Shown: positions 1 through 11,938, numbered from the stretch's first letter. The stretch is 64,000 nucleotides of DNA from Prosapia bicincta (GCA_036971475.1 JBAIZL010000006.1:136804731-136868730), one strand, 5' to 3'. Program-made: numbers and translations. Notes: generated from the sequence alone by a model not told the origin.

Positions 1-1985
1 CTTCCTCTTGCATCAAACACTCTTTGCTGTTTTATTTGACTTTGAGAAGGCATATGATATGGCATGGAAAAGAGGAATTCTGAATACTCTGAAATTATGG
101 GGTATACAAGGGAATATCCTAGCATTCATCGCTAACTTTCTTTCAAACAGACCTTTCCGCGTTCGTCTTGGAGGCACATATTCAAACAGTTATAAACAGA
201 GGAATGGTGTACCGCAGAGCAGCGTGCTGAGTGTCACGCTATTTGTCGTTGCAATAAATAGTATCACCAGTAATATATGATCTCCAGTACACTGTTCCCT
301 TTTTGTGGATGACTTTTGTATATATGTGCCTGCTCGTAGTATGGCAACTGCGGAGAGATCTTTGCAGTTAGCAATATACAGATTAGAGGAAAGGTCAAAA
401 ACTACAGGTTTTAAAGTCTCTGCTTTGAAGACCCAATGTGTAACATTTAGTCGCCATAGGCAACACGAGGATCCGATCCTTTATCTTGATGGGATTCAGC
501 TTCAAATTACAGATAGTGTTCGATTTTTGGGTCTTTTATTTGATAAAAGACTCTCATGGATTCCACATGTTCGTAATTTGAAGGTGAGATGCAGTAAGAA
601 ATTGGATATGTTAAGAGTCCTCAGTGGTACGAATTGGGAAGCTGACAGAACTAGTATACTTCAATTTTATCGCGCAGTAGTTAGATTGTGCATTGATTAT
701 GGCTATCAAGCCTATTCATCCGCACGACTTACAGTTCAGAAAACTCTCGATGCTGTCCACCACTCTGAACTTAGACTTGCTACTGGTGCTTTTAGAACTA
801 GCCCAATCCTTAGTATTCTTGTTGAGGCTGGGGAACCTGCCCTTTCGAGACGACGTCAGATGCTACAAATATCTTAATATTTCTGGTCTTCATAGCAAAC
901 CAAATCACCTGGCATTCAAAATGGTCTTTAAAAACATGCATAATGAACATTATGATGCAAGTCAACGTTCGATTGCTCCATTCGGCATTCGAACGGTACG
1001 AATAATGGATAATCTTGGGTTGCAACTTCCTACAATGTTTGAACGATCAATATGCTATCTACCTCCATGGATAATAAAAACGCTGAACTTCGATTTCTCA
1101 TTGTCCAGTTATATAAAACACGATACTCCTGATGTGGTGTACCACCAGGATTTTTTATCTATTTATAAATCTCATCAACACAGTGTAATTATTTTCACTG
1201 ATGGATCTAAACTGGACAATGGCGTTGGGTGTGCGTTTTATGCTTCGGGATGTAGTTACACGTATGGGTTGCCCTCGGCTTGCAGTGTTTTCACGCAGAA
1301 CTGTTTGCCATTTTCAAAGCGTTATCCGTCATTCAATCTCGATCTTCCCACTATTTTTTGTGTTCTGATTCCAAAAGTGCTCTTTGGGCTATTCAGGATG
1401 TTTTCTTTGTCAACACTTTAGTTGGGGACATTTTGTGTGCTGTACTTAGGCTTCAATTGAGGGGTGTGGGGGTAACATTCTGTTGGGTTCCTGGACACTG
1501 TGGAATACTCGGAAACACAAAAGCGGATGAAGTGGCGAAGAATGCTACAAGTTTGGTGCCCATTACTCAATGAGTTATGGCATCTGATTATGTGTGTTTT
1601 GCAAAACATTTATTGCTCGCTGCTTGGAATGACGAATGGCATACCGTGATTCAGAATAAGCTGAGGGAAATTAAAGATACCGTCCGTCCACGGAGGCTTC
1701 AATTCGTTCAAAACGTAGGGAGGAAGTGGTGGTTACACGCCTTCGCGTTGGCCACTCTTTTGCAACTCATGGATATTTGATGCGTCGTGAAGATCCACCA
1801 ATATGTTAGTACTGTGGTGATGTCTTCACTATGAAACATTTTCTGGTCAATTGTGTTTGTGTAACTAATATTCGTACCCTTTTTAATTTAAAAGATAGTT
1901 TAAAGGTGGTGTTAAGGAACGATGCCTCGGCCATTGACCAAGTCATCGCTTTCTTACACCACTTGAACACATTTTTTAAAAATTA
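1..1985 (+). pseudogene. LINE reverse transcriptase / RNase H polyprotein, broken
   Basis: The translation shows RT motif A (FDFEKAYDMAW, from about 37), a motif B region (GVPQSSVLSVTLF, about 205-243) and the catalytic FVDD box (about 303-314). After these come the thumb/connection region and an RNase H domain (ITDGSKLDNGVG-like start near 1195, AELFAI near 1290, SDSKSALWAI near 1370, WVPGHCGILGN near 1490). A C-terminal zinc-knuckle-like CxxC region lies near 1805. Breaks: in-frame TGA at 278-280, a frameshift near 845-877, another near 1290-1310, a stop at 1571-1573, a frameshift near 1720 and a TAG inside the CxxC motif near 1806. Motif B reads PQS where PQG is usual. Not functional. The X-element/jockey clade is inferred from the RT plus RNase H layout and motif wording. 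Confidence 0.85.
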
Positions 1986-2439
1986 TATATATATATAATA
2001 TATGCTTTTATAGTTATACTTATATTTCTTTTAATTATTATCTGCGTATATTTTATATTTATTTAAATTTAATATATTTTATGTTCTTGTTATTGTGCTA
2101 TTAAGATTTATTTATTTTTATATTGTTGACTATTGTTGTTTTAAATATTGTTATTATTTATTTACTGGTATATTGTTCGTTTTTGTTATTTTGTTATTTA
2201 TATTTTTATTGTTATATATTTTTATTGTTGTTTTTTGTTGTAATTGTTGTTTTTTTTTAATTATATATTTATGGTTACATAATTGTTTTTATTTATTGTT
2301 TCTTTGTGAAAGTGTTGTAATTTTTGTTTCATTTAAATTTATTTTATTTTGTTTTATTTAAAATATTGCGTTTTGTGTTAGATTTTGATTGGCGATGATA
2401 ACCACAATTGGTTTTTCGCCAGGAAAAAAGGGAAAAAAA
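1..2439 (+). mobile_element. Non-LTR (LINE) retrotransposon, X-element/jockey-like, 5' end outside window
   Basis: Decayed copy lying sense to VPS15, in the intron upstream of the first visible exon. It holds a reverse transcriptase and RNase H reading frame (about 1-1985), a very T-rich 3' region (1990-2380) and a 3' terminus made of a stem-loop (GGCGA at 2391, TCGCC at 2416-2420, with an inner ACCA/TGGT stem) followed by an A-rich tail ending near 2439. The same terminus recurs at 61115-61178, which supports this being the true 3' end of the family. The 5' part of the element (ORF1, endonuclease) would be upstream of the window. Confidence 0.85.
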
Positions 2440-2666
2440 TACTTTACAACTTTAATGAACAGAAATATGTACAATCTTTTAAATGAAGAAGTATATCTCT
2501 AAAAACATGTACATGCATATAATTAACACATCACGCCTACATTCCTAGCTTCTGTTATCCTTGCCTTATAAATTCCAATAAAAGAAAAGTATGGGTTGGC
2601 TTTAACTTCTTTGTAATACATAACCTATTCAGGAGTTACAATGGGTGTAATATATTATTTCTATAG

Positions 2667-2743
2667 GTTGCACATGATGAAGCTGTCATTGTACGTACAG
2701 CCTACGCAGAGAACATTGCAAACATTGCAGAGACAGCGTTAAG
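2667..2743 (+). CDS. VPS15: VPS15/PIK3R4 exon (first in window), HEAT-repeat region
   Basis: Phase-0 exon preceded by a CTATAG acceptor and followed by AAG|GTGAAT. It encodes VAHDEAVIVRTAYAENIANI and then AETALR, which closely matches the family's VRLAYAENIALLAETALRF helix pair in the HEAT solenoid. VPS15 is the scaffold/pseudokinase subunit that binds VPS34 and Beclin-1 in autophagy and endosomal PI3P-synthesis complexes. The exon ends in phase 2 (AG|), and the first base of the exon at 6817 completes the Arg codon. The upstream kinase-like domain is outside the window. Confidence 0.93.
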
Positions 2744-3513
2744 GTGAATATTTTGTAATATATTCTAGTTCTGAACTAAATTGTTACTATTGATACAATG
2801 AGATATTGTAATTATTAATGTAATATAGTTTTATTGATATAACGAACATTTTTATTTCATATTTCGAGTTAAAGAACACGTCTCACTTGGTGCTTGGGCA
2901 TTTCTTATCTCTGGTTTGGTAGAGTACAATGCTTAGGATTTTTATTCCTCAACAAACATATTGTGTGGAAAGAACTTGGAAGTTTTTGTATTTGTGCAAC
3001 AAATGGAAATAAAAACCTACTTAAGCATCAAGAGTTCCAACACCGATATGTTTTTTCACTGTGAGATTTCTGGTGAAACCAAAGGAAGGTGCTAATGGTC
3101 CGAGAGATCATTGATGTAATGTATTTATGTTTGAAGAGCATCATGTCCTGTACCTGAATTTTGTGATGGAATTTAACTATGGAAGCCTGCATCACAGTTG
3201 ATTAAAAATTTCATCCGAACATATTTTGAATCTTACACTTCTTGAATCTGTAGTTTATTTTGGCATATGAAGGCATTTAAGAGTGATAAATCTTTATGTA
3301 AGTTAATAAACTTGCTAAAATGTTTACGATTTTGAATCATAAAAAGCTGTATGAAAAACCTCTGTTATTTTCCTTAGAATTAAACACCTTAAATATTCCT
3401 GATGATGTTGGTACTGTTAGCCAACGAAAAGCTTTGAATTGTAAATTCAGTTATAATTCTTGTATTTGTATTTTGACTTAGTTCTTTATTAATACACAAG
3501 AATACATATTGCG

Positions 3514-3514
<1 letters not shown>
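2744..3514. other. VPS15 intron, no feature recognised
   Basis: AT-rich intronic sequence after the exon ending at 2743. I see no convincing reading frame, repeat or RNA gene before the TA tract at 3515. Confidence 0.5.

Positions 3515-3566
<52 letters not shown>
3515..3566. repeat. (TA)n microsatellite
   Basis: About 26 uninterrupted TA units, directly abutting a Penelope-like terminal fragment at 3567. The same TA-tract/PLE junction recurs at 23928, 25270, 42011, 42570, 62262 and 62589. Confidence 0.95.
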
Positions 3567-3568
<2 letters not shown>

Positions 3569-3660
3569 TTTTTTGGACTAGGAGACTGACAGACTTACCT
3601 TGGTAAAACCTAACCTCAACACAACAACCTGAACACAAAAATAATAAAAATAAAATAATC
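3567..3660 (+). mobile_element. Chimeric Penelope-like fragment
   Basis: 3567-3605 is the terminal motif shared by the other PLE ends here (TTTTTTGGACTAGGAGACTG followed by ACAGACTTACC). It is fused to 3606-3660, which matches part of the PLE reverse transcriptase ORF at about 22856-22910 (ACCTCAACACAACA and AACACAAAAATAATAAAAA). The two halves come from different PLE families or parts, so the scrap looks like the product of template switching or nested decay. Confidence 0.7.
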
Positions 3661-3800
3661 GAACAGTGCTGAATTTAAAAAATCACTGAATGAATACTTT
3701 TCATTAAAAATTTGCGACTTTTTAATCACAATTTAATGAAGATTAAATTAAATTAACTAAGAGATGAACATAAAATGCCTTATAGTTAATGTAAAATGTG

Positions 3801-4250
3801 TTAACTTTCATCTAGACAGGTCAAGCAGTTCAATTTGTAAACTCGACTATTTTTGTGTGAAATTTCATTTGTAAAAAGAAACTGCCAAGATTTCAGTGGG
3901 GAGTTGGCGTTTTTTGCTTCACCTTTAGTGCCAGGTAGGAGCTGTGCAATATTCTTTGGTCTTGTACGAACTGCTTGGGTAGGTTCAGCTACTTTCCATT
4001 GGGTTTTATGTTTACCTATAAAGTAAGCGAGAGGAATATCATCATCCAAAGTAGAGTTTATAGAGTCATCTTCCTCATCCAGCATTGTATCTTCCTACTC
4101 TTCACTATGTTCTGTGTCAGTATTTCCAAACAGAGCATGAGCTCCTTCTTCTTCTGGATCAGCTTCCCTCCCAAACTCAATTTCAACAATGTCAGTGACT
4201 CATATTGTGAGGAAGGGCCGTGGTCAAAGGCTGCTAACACTCTCATCCAT
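3801..4250 (-). pseudogene. piggyBac-type (PGBD-like) transposase N-terminal fossil
   Basis: Read from an ATG at 4250 on the minus strand, the frame gives MDESVSSL and then an acidic stretch (DPEEEG, DEEDDS). It continues to KVAEPTQAVRTRPKNIAQLL and PGTKGEAKNANSPLKSWQFL, ending at a stop at 3801. Acidic N-terminus, then an R-x-(K/N)-N-(I/V) and LPG-x-K-G-x-A block, then a W-x-x-(L/F)-F-T-(N/D)-E-I motif is the usual start of piggyBac-derived transposases. At least three in-frame stops precede the acidic part, and the DDD catalytic core is absent. The family call rests on motif recall. Confidence 0.6.
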
Positions 4251-4360
4251 GGCAATGTTAAATTAAATGTAAAATAACAATTGACTCTACCTACTTTATA
4301 TCAATCAAAATAACTCATAACCTAACGAGACTCAAGTGTCGCCAATTAGTTTAAAACAGT

Positions 4361-5783
4361 TGCTTTGGGTCACCAAGACCCACACGTCACTATCACGGAT
4401 CACAGCTGCACTCAGACTAAGCAAAACAAGGAAGTAGTTTAGTAAAGGGTGAGGTAAGAAAGTACAAGGAATGGCGTCTGGTGATCTGCATTGATTTAGG
4501 AGTGGGAGGGGGAGAAAAAGCTGAGTAGGTCACCATGACCCGCACGTCACTATCACGATTGACAGCTGCACTCAGACTAAGCAAAACAAGGAAGTAGTTT
4601 AGTAAAGGGTGAGGTAAGAAAGTACAAAGAATGGCGTCTGGCGATCTGCTTTGATTTAGGAGTGGGAGGGGGAGAAAAAGCTGAGTAGGTCACCATGACC
4701 CGCACGTCACTATCACGATTGACAGCTGCACTCAGACTAAGCAAAACAAGGAAGTAGTTTAGTAAAGGGTGAGGTAAGAAAGTACAAAGAATGGCGTCTG
4801 GCGATCTGCATTGATTTAGGAGTGGGAGGGGGAGAAAAAGCTGAGTAGGTCACCATGACCCGCACGTCACTATCACGATTGACAGCTGCACTCAGACTAA
4901 GCAAAACAAGGAAGTAGTTTAGTAAAGGGTGAGGTAAGAAAGTACAAAGAATGGCGTCTGGCGATCTGCATTGATTTAGGAGTGGGAGGGGGAGAAAAAG
5001 CTGAGTAGGTCACCATGACCCGCACGTCACTATCACGATTGACAGCTGCACTCAGACTAAGCAAAACAAGGAAGTAGTTTAGTAAAGGGTGAGGTAAGAA
5101 AGTACAAAGAATGGCGTCTGGCGATCTGCATTGATTTAGGAGTGGGAGGGGGAGAAAAAGCTGAGTAGGTCACCATGACCCGCACGTCACTATCACGATT
5201 GACAGCTGCACTCAGACTAAGCAAAACAAGGAAGTAGTTTAGTAAAGGGTGAGGTAAGAAAGTACAAAGAATGGCGTCTGGCGATCTGCATTGATTTAGG
5301 AGTGGGAGAGGGAGAAAAAGCTGCGTGGGTCACTATGACGGCTGACAGCTGCACTAAGCAAAGCAAGGGAATAGTGTAGTAAAAGATGAGATAGGGAGGT
5401 ACAAAGAATGGCGTCTGGCGATCTGCATTGATTTAGGAGTGGGAGAGGGAGAAAACGCTGTGTGGGTCACTATGACGGCTGACAGCTGCACTCGACTAAG
5501 CAAAGCAAGGGAATAGTGTAGTAAAAGATGAGATAGGGAGGTACAAAGAATGGCGTCTGGCGATCTGCATTGATTTAGGAGTGGGAGAGGGAGAAAAAGC
5601 TGCGAGGGTCACTATGACGGCTGACAGCTGCACTCGACTAAGCAAAGCAAGGGAATAGTGTAGTAAAAGATGAGATAGGAAGGTACAAAGAATGGCGTCT
5701 GGTGATCTGCATTGATTTAGGAGTGGGAGAGGGAGAAAAAGCTGAGTAGGTCACCATGACCCGCAGGTCACTATCATGGCTGA
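4361..5783. repeat. 160-bp satellite array with shorter variant units
   Basis: About six near-identical 160-bp units (GACAGCTGCACTC recurs at 4561, 4721, 4881, 5041 and 5201; the first at 4401 is diverged). They are followed by three units of about 137-141 bp (5344, 5481, 5622) and a final partial one. Each 160-bp unit carries the inverted repeat AGGTCA-CCA-TGACCC, a CACGTCAC block and the E-box-like CAGCTG. Internal units differ by only one or two bases, so the array was amplified or homogenised recently. Confidence 0.92.
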
Positions 5784-6816
5784 CTTTCATGTTTAGAGTT
5801 TGTGTATTGATAATGCAGGAAAAGAAAGGAAATAATGATAATAATAATATAAAATAGATAACTCTCCTGAGTAAGGCGTTTTGCACTCTGTGGTTAGATT
5901 ATTTTTATTCCCTAACTTTTTCTGTTTTTATCTTGGTTGTTTTATTGTTGTGCTATAGCTTGATGAAATATGTTAGTAGTAGTCACTAAGGAAGGCGACA
6001 TCGTCGCTGAAACTAGTCTGATTTGTTTTTATTTAACTATTGTGCGGTGATATTTAAAGTTGACTATTTTGTTTTTTACCGTTGTAAATAGTTCTCACTA
6101 GCTAAGAACTAATTGTGAATAATTAACTAAAATACAAATACAGTTTCATAGGTACTACATGAATAAAGATCTTTAAGCAGATCTCACCCCAAATCATAAT
6201 CCCAAATGTTGTTTAACCCCAAATAATAATTGAATTGTCAACGCTAGAAGATTTTACACAATATCTACAGATGGAAAAAAGATGGATCATTGTTTAGAAA
6301 CATTTTACTTTTATAGACATTATGGATGTTGGTCTGTCGTAAGTGACAGACAGAAACAAGCTAATAAAATAACCTATTCTCTAATAAATTGTATATTTAT
6401 GCAAATAAAATGTACAGTTATGATATTGGCATGAACTGCAAACAAATGATCACCAAGCTAAGTATAATATTGCAGCAAAGTTACTTCATGATTAATACTA
6501 GAGTGTAATGCGATGAAGTTTTTGATTAGGATTGGGTGAGTAGGAGATAAAGGTAATGCTATTTCCTTTTGTATTAGGAAATATTACTAGTAACTTTGCA
6601 TAAATGCATAATTTTATCTTTTCATATTTTTTTTCAATTGGGTTACTCAACATTGCTACATTGTAATTTAATATTTTATGGAAGTAATTTTTCTTACTAA
6701 CTGCTTTGTTAAGTGCTGTTCTCATATCACAGGGCAGTCATAAACAGTTTCATTCTCTTGGAACATAGTTATGTAGTATATGTGCTTATAGACACTAATA
6801 TCTAATAACATTTTAG
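5784..6816. other. VPS15 intron with a possible PLE-end remnant at 5984-6014
   Basis: Mostly featureless AT-rich intron. At 5984-6014 the sequence has CACTAAGGAA, a GCGAC-ATC-GTCGC stem, then GAAAC, followed by TTTAACTATTGTGCGG. The arrangement resembles the hammerhead-like ends of the PLEs further along, with a mutated core. I see nothing else here. Confidence 0.35.
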
Positions 6817-7016
6817 GTTTCTGGAATATTGCCAAGTAGCTGCTTTGTCATCAAATGATACTCCACGACATAGTTATGAAAGTGAATTAGCAACACTACA
6901 TGAAATGATTCAACAAACTGTTGCGACACTATTGACGGATCCACAAAACATTGTCAAGCAGACTCTGGTTGAAAATGGAATCACAAAGCTGTGTGTCTTC
7001 TTCGGAAAACAGAAAG
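6817..7016 (+). CDS. VPS15: VPS15/PIK3R4 exon, HEAT-repeat region
   Basis: Acceptor TTTTAG|G, donor AAAG|GTTTTT. The first base finishes an Arg codon; the exon then reads [58 protein letters not shown]. This matches the conserved VPS15 segment (LHEMVQQ, LLSD-E-NIVKQTL-ENGIT-LCVFFG) almost word for word. It is 200 bp, starting in phase 2 and ending in phase 1. The insert between the first helix pair and LHEM is much shorter than in vertebrate proteins. Confidence 0.96.
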
Positions 7017-7650
7017 GTTTTTCTTATTGTTTCCTTTGTTTTATAATGGCAGTTTTTTTTTAAATGAATTTCACTTTTGAATTTTACGAACAGACAATTA
7101 TTTCTTTTATCTTTTTGCAATGAAATAGATATATTTTCATGTCTGTAGCTATTTTATGATCACAAATTGTATCTTAATGAAAGTATCTTGAACACTTTTT
7201 TCAGATTCTGTAGTTCATTAAAATCATTTTTCATATACCAAATCACAACATGATTTTATTTTCTAGTATTACATCAATTAATTATAAAATACTTCAAACA
7301 TGTTTGAATGCATTCATGCACCAGGCCTTCTATCGGTTAACTGAGTTCTTATTTGAATCCAGATAAGATGGTATTTGCATGTCCCAAAACTCCAGAAATA
7401 TGTGCTTCTGTGTAGAAATTTTATTGATTTCATTTACCATTAAATATTATAGCCTTTCTAATAAAAAAGTTTAATATACCCCCTATTCCTAACCTAACCA
7501 ATGTTGGGTGTGTTTAGCTGCTACATTATAGAAGGTATAGTTTAAAAATATTTGATGCTGATATTTTATATAATTATATATAATTTTGATAAAAATAAAT
7601 AATGCTGTAAGCAATACATGATTTATGTCCTGTTTTATATCTGCTATTGA
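7017..7650. other. VPS15 intron, no feature recognised
   Basis: AT-rich intronic sequence between the 6817-7016 exon and the 22-bp minisatellite. I see nothing in it. Confidence 0.5.
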
Positions 7651-10600
7651 CAAGTTATATGTCTGATGTTGTCGTGTTACATGTCTGATATTCTCCTGTT
7701 ATATGTCTGGTGGTGTCATGTTACATGTCTGATATTCTCCTGTTATATGTCTGATGTTGTCGTGTTACATGTCTGATATTCTCCTGTTATATGATTGTTG
7801 TTGTCATGTTACATGTCTGTTATTCTCCTGTTATATGTATGGTGGTGTCTTGTTATATGTCTGTTGTTGTCATGTTACATGTCTGATATTCTCCTGTTAT
7901 ATGATTGTTGTTGTCATGTTACATGTCTGATATTCTCCCATTATATGTCTGGTGGTGTCTTGTTATATGTCTGTTGTTGTCATGTTACATGTCTGATATT
8001 CTCCTGTTATATGTATGGTGGTGTCTTGTTATATGTCTGTTGTTGTCATGTTACATGTCTGATATTCTCCTGTTATATGATTGTTGTTGTCATGTTACAT
8101 GTCTGATATTCTTATTTTATATGTCTGGTGGTGTCTTGTTATATGTCAGATATTCTCCCATTATATGGCTGGTGGTGTCTTGTTATATGTCAGATATTTT
8201 CCCATTATATGTCTGGTGGTGTCTTGTTATATGTCTGTCGTTGTCATGTTACATGTCTGATATTCTCCTGTTATATGTCTGGTGGTGTCTTGTTATATGT
8301 CTGTTGTTGTCATGTTACATGTCTGATATTCTCCTGTTATATGTCTGGTGGTGTCTTGTTATATGTCTGTTGTTGTCATGTTACATGTCTCATATTCTCC
8401 TGTTATATGTCTGGTGGTATCTTGTTATATGTCTGTTGTTGTCATGTTACATGTCTGATATTCTCCTGTTATATGTCTGTTGTTGTCATGTTACATGTCT
8501 GATATTCTCCTGTTATATGTCTGGTGATGTCTTGTTATATGTCTGTTGTTGTCATGTTACATGTCTGATATTCTCATGTTATGTGTCTGGTGGTATCTTG
8601 TTATATGTCTGTTGTTGTCATGTTACATATCTGATATTCTCCTCTTATATGTCTGGTGGTGTCTTGTTATATGTCTGTTGTTGTCATGTTACATGTCTGA
8701 TATTCTCCTGTTATATGTCTGGTGGTATCTTGTTATATGTCTGTTGTTGTCATGTTACATGTCTGATATTCTCCTGTTATATGTCTGGTGGTGTCCTGTT
8801 ATATACCTGGCTTCGTGTATGATATTCTCCTGTTATATGTCTGGTGGTATCTTGTTATATGTCTGTTGTTGTCATGTTACATGTCTGATATTCTCCTATT
8901 ATATGTCTGGTGGTATCCTGTTATATACCTGACTTCCTGTTATATGTTGTCATGATACGTGTATGATATTCTCCTGTTATATGTCTGTTGTTGTCATGTT
9001 ACATGTCTGATATTCTCCTGTTATATGTCTGGTGGTGTCCTGTTATATGTCTGTTGTTGTTATGATAGGTGTATGATATTCTCCTGTTATATGTCTGGTG
9101 GTCCCCTGTTATATGTCTGTTGTTGTCATGTAACGTGTCTGATATTCTCCTGTTATATGTCTGGTGGTGTCTTGTTATATGTCTGTCGTTGTCATGTTAC
9201 ATGTCTGATATTCTCCTGTTATATGTCTGGTGGTGTCTTGTTATATGTCTGTTGTTGTCATGTTACATGTCTCATATTCTCCTGTTATATGTCTGGTGGT
9301 ATCTTGTTATATGTCTGTTGTTGTCATGTTACATGTCTGATATTCTCCTGTTATATGTCTGTTGTTGTCATGTTACATGTCTGATATTCTCCTGTTATAT
9401 GTCTGGTGATGTCTTGTTATATGTCTGTTGTTGTCATGTTACAGGTCTGATATTCTCATGTTATGTGTCTGGTGGTATCTTGTTATATGTCTGTTGTTGT
9501 CATGTTACATGTCTGATATTCTCCTGTTATATGTCTGGTGGTATCTTGTTATATGTCTGTTGTTGTCATGTTACATGTCTGATATTCTCCTGTTATATGT
9601 CTGGTGGTGTCCTGTTATATACCTGGCTTCGTGTATGGTATTCTCCTGTTATATGTCTGGTGGTATCTTGTTATATGTCTGTTGTTGTCATGTTACATGT
9701 CTGATATTCTCCTATTATATGTCTGGTGGTATCCTGTTATATACCTGACTTCCTGTTATATGTTGTCATGATACGTGTATGATATTCTCCTGTTATATGT
9801 CTGTTGTTGTCATGTTACATGTCTGATATTCTCCTGTTATATGTCTGGTGGTGTCCTGTTATATGTCTGTTGTTGTTATGATAGGTGTATGATATTCTCC
9901 TGTTATATGTCTGGTGGTCCCCTGTTATATGTCTGTTGTTGTCATGTAACGTGTCTGACCTTATCCTGTTATATGTTTGGTGGTGTCCTGTTATATATCT
10001 GGTGTTGACCTGTTATATATTTGGGTTGGGTTATATATCTGGTGTAAAAGTGTTATCTGGCTTCTTGTTATAAATATCATGCTGTCCTGTTAATTTTCTG
10101 GTGTTGTCCTGTTAAATGTCTGATGTCTTGTTACATGCCTGATGTTCTCTTGTTATATGTTATTGGTGTAATGTTATATGTCTGGTGTAGTCCTGTTGTA
10201 TGTTTGGTGTTTTCCAGGTACATGTCTGATGTTCTCCTTTTATATGTCTGGTGTTATGTTTGGTTTTTTCCTGTTAAATGTCTGATGTTCTCTTGTTACA
10301 TGTTTTTGGTGTCCTGTTATATGTTTAGTATTTTCCTGTTAAATGTCTGATATTCTCTTGTTAAATGTTTTTGGTGTCCTCTTATATGTCTGGTGTTGCC
10401 CTGTTATATGTTTGGTGTTTTCCAGGTACTTGTCTGGTGTTGTCCTGTTATATGTTTGGTGTTTTCCAGGTACTTGCCTTTTGTTGTCCTGTTACATGTC
10501 TGATGTTCTGTTGTATGATGATGTTTTCTTGATTTTTGTTTTTGGTATCCTGTTATATATATCTGGTGTTTTCCTGTTATATGTTTGTTGTTGTCCAGGT

Positions 10601-10740
10601 ACATGTCTGGTGTTGTAATGTTACATGTGTGGTGTCCTGTTATATGCCTAGTGTTGTCCGGTTAGTGTCTGGTGTTGCCTTGTTATATAGCTGTCATCCT
10701 GTTTTATGTCTATTGTTGTCCTGTTACATATCCGGTGTTA
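7651..10740. repeat. 22-bp minisatellite, about 140 copies, with higher-order duplication
   Basis: Monomers follow a pattern such as TGTTATATGTCTGGTGGTGTC or TGTTACATGTCTGATATTCTC. Three monomers (66 bp) form a higher-order unit. A block of roughly 800 bp is duplicated inside the array: landmark GACTTCCTGTTATATGTTG occurs at 8931 and 9747, and the landmark CTGGCTTCGTGTATG also recurs. Copies near 10000-10740 are much more diverged, so the 3' edge is older. Stop codons are rare in all three + frames, which produces several spurious long ORFs. Confidence 0.95.
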
Positions 10741-11466
10741 TATAAACATATATCTAGAAATGCTTCGTTAACAAGTTACTGGTGCTGAATGTTTTTTTGC
10801 TTGGACTTCAGTATCCCTGTTATAATGAAAGCATACTAAAATCTGTCTGACAGTAATTAAGGGCTTATATGTAGTGGGTTTTATGTAAAATGAATGGAGA
10901 AATTAATAAAGTAGGTCCCAGACAAGAGCAACACTAATTTTCAATTTATTTGACAAAGTACAGAAACTAAGGTATTAAAATCATATTATGTTTAGGTTTG
11001 AAGAACAATAATTTTGTTCAATGATTAAAAAATATGTGTAATTTGTAAATAAGATATGTAGAGAGTTTAATTCTGAAGATTTGAAGAGAATGATGTAAAA
11101 TAGGCCTGTAATAGACAACACAAACTTTAAAATATAAACTTTTAAAATTAATGCACCACTCTTTGTTTTATTATTAACAGTGCAATATTTAATTCATCTC
11201 GTATTTGCACCTGAGCTACAATGTGCTAAATTACTGGATTTTGTTTATGGACACGATGATTTGGTTGGCGACACAAAACAAATGTGTTGGAAATGATGTA
11301 CAGTATGAAAAATTTCTGTAAATACACCACAAACACCCGCCTCAAGGTGCGATTGATATCCCTGTCTCGTGATTCATACATCACACGGTAAACACCCTGC
11401 ATAGAGGGGGAGGCGGTAGGAGGGGAAGATTGTTGTTGTTTTGTTAGAAAATACAACTAATATTTA
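10741..11466. other. VPS15 intron, no gene recognised
   Basis: Unique AT-rich intron. A more GC-rich block at about 11310-11440 (AACACCCGCCTCAAGG ... AGAGGGGGAGGCGG) looks like a piece of a dispersed repeat, but I could not assign it. Confidence 0.4.
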
Positions 11467-11568
11467 CAGTAAAACAGGTTTTGTTTGAAGAAATATACTT
11501 TAAAGTACTTCCCTAACTTATCTGAAATGGTTTTGCCCCTATTTTTTTAGATAAGAGGGGTTTTACTG
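11467..11568. mobile_element. Short pogo/Tigger-like MITE
   Basis: A 102-bp segment beginning CAGTAAAAC and ending GTTTTACTG, flanked by TA on both sides (11465-11466, 11569-11570). The right arm read inwards (CAGTAAAACCCCTCTTATC) resembles pogo/Tigger termini. No coding capacity. Confidence 0.5.
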
Positions 11569-11938
11569 TATTCATGTGTAAATACTGATACACTGAAGAA
11601 AAGGTTTTCGCTCTCATAGTTTTCAATGCAGCTACAACCAGAAATATTATTAAAGCAAATACAGCCTTAGGCAGGAGCTTTAGTCATGGTGTAATGAGTT
11701 ATGTGACATGATTGGATAGGAAACAGTTGAATCATATTTTGGAAAATGGAAAAATTAAAATTGTCTTATTTTTACTAGATGTAATATTTCATCATAGAGT
11801 GTTCTATATTTATTTTGAAGCAGGTACAAAAACCAGTTGTGCTTGAAATATGGATGTGGTTAGTTGCAAACAATGTTAAAATATTGGTTACTGTGGAATC
11901 ATAATTTGATTTGATATTATGTGTTTTTTTTCTTTTAG
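11569..11938. other. VPS15 intron, no feature recognised
   Basis: AT-rich sequence leading to a good polypyrimidine tract and TTTTAG acceptor at 11938. I see nothing else in it. Confidence 0.5.

Noticed and set aside
2095..2361. 88-residue hydrophobic open frame
   Set aside because: T-rich 3' region of the LINE translated as Phe/Leu/Ile/Tyr. Composition artefact.
7905..8822. 305-residue open frame (and neighbours of 124-211 residues) in the 22-bp array
   Set aside because: A 22-bp unit shifts frame each copy and happens to lack stops, so all three frames are open. The repetitive CYMSGGVLLYVCC-like product has no start context or domain. Tandem-repeat by-product.
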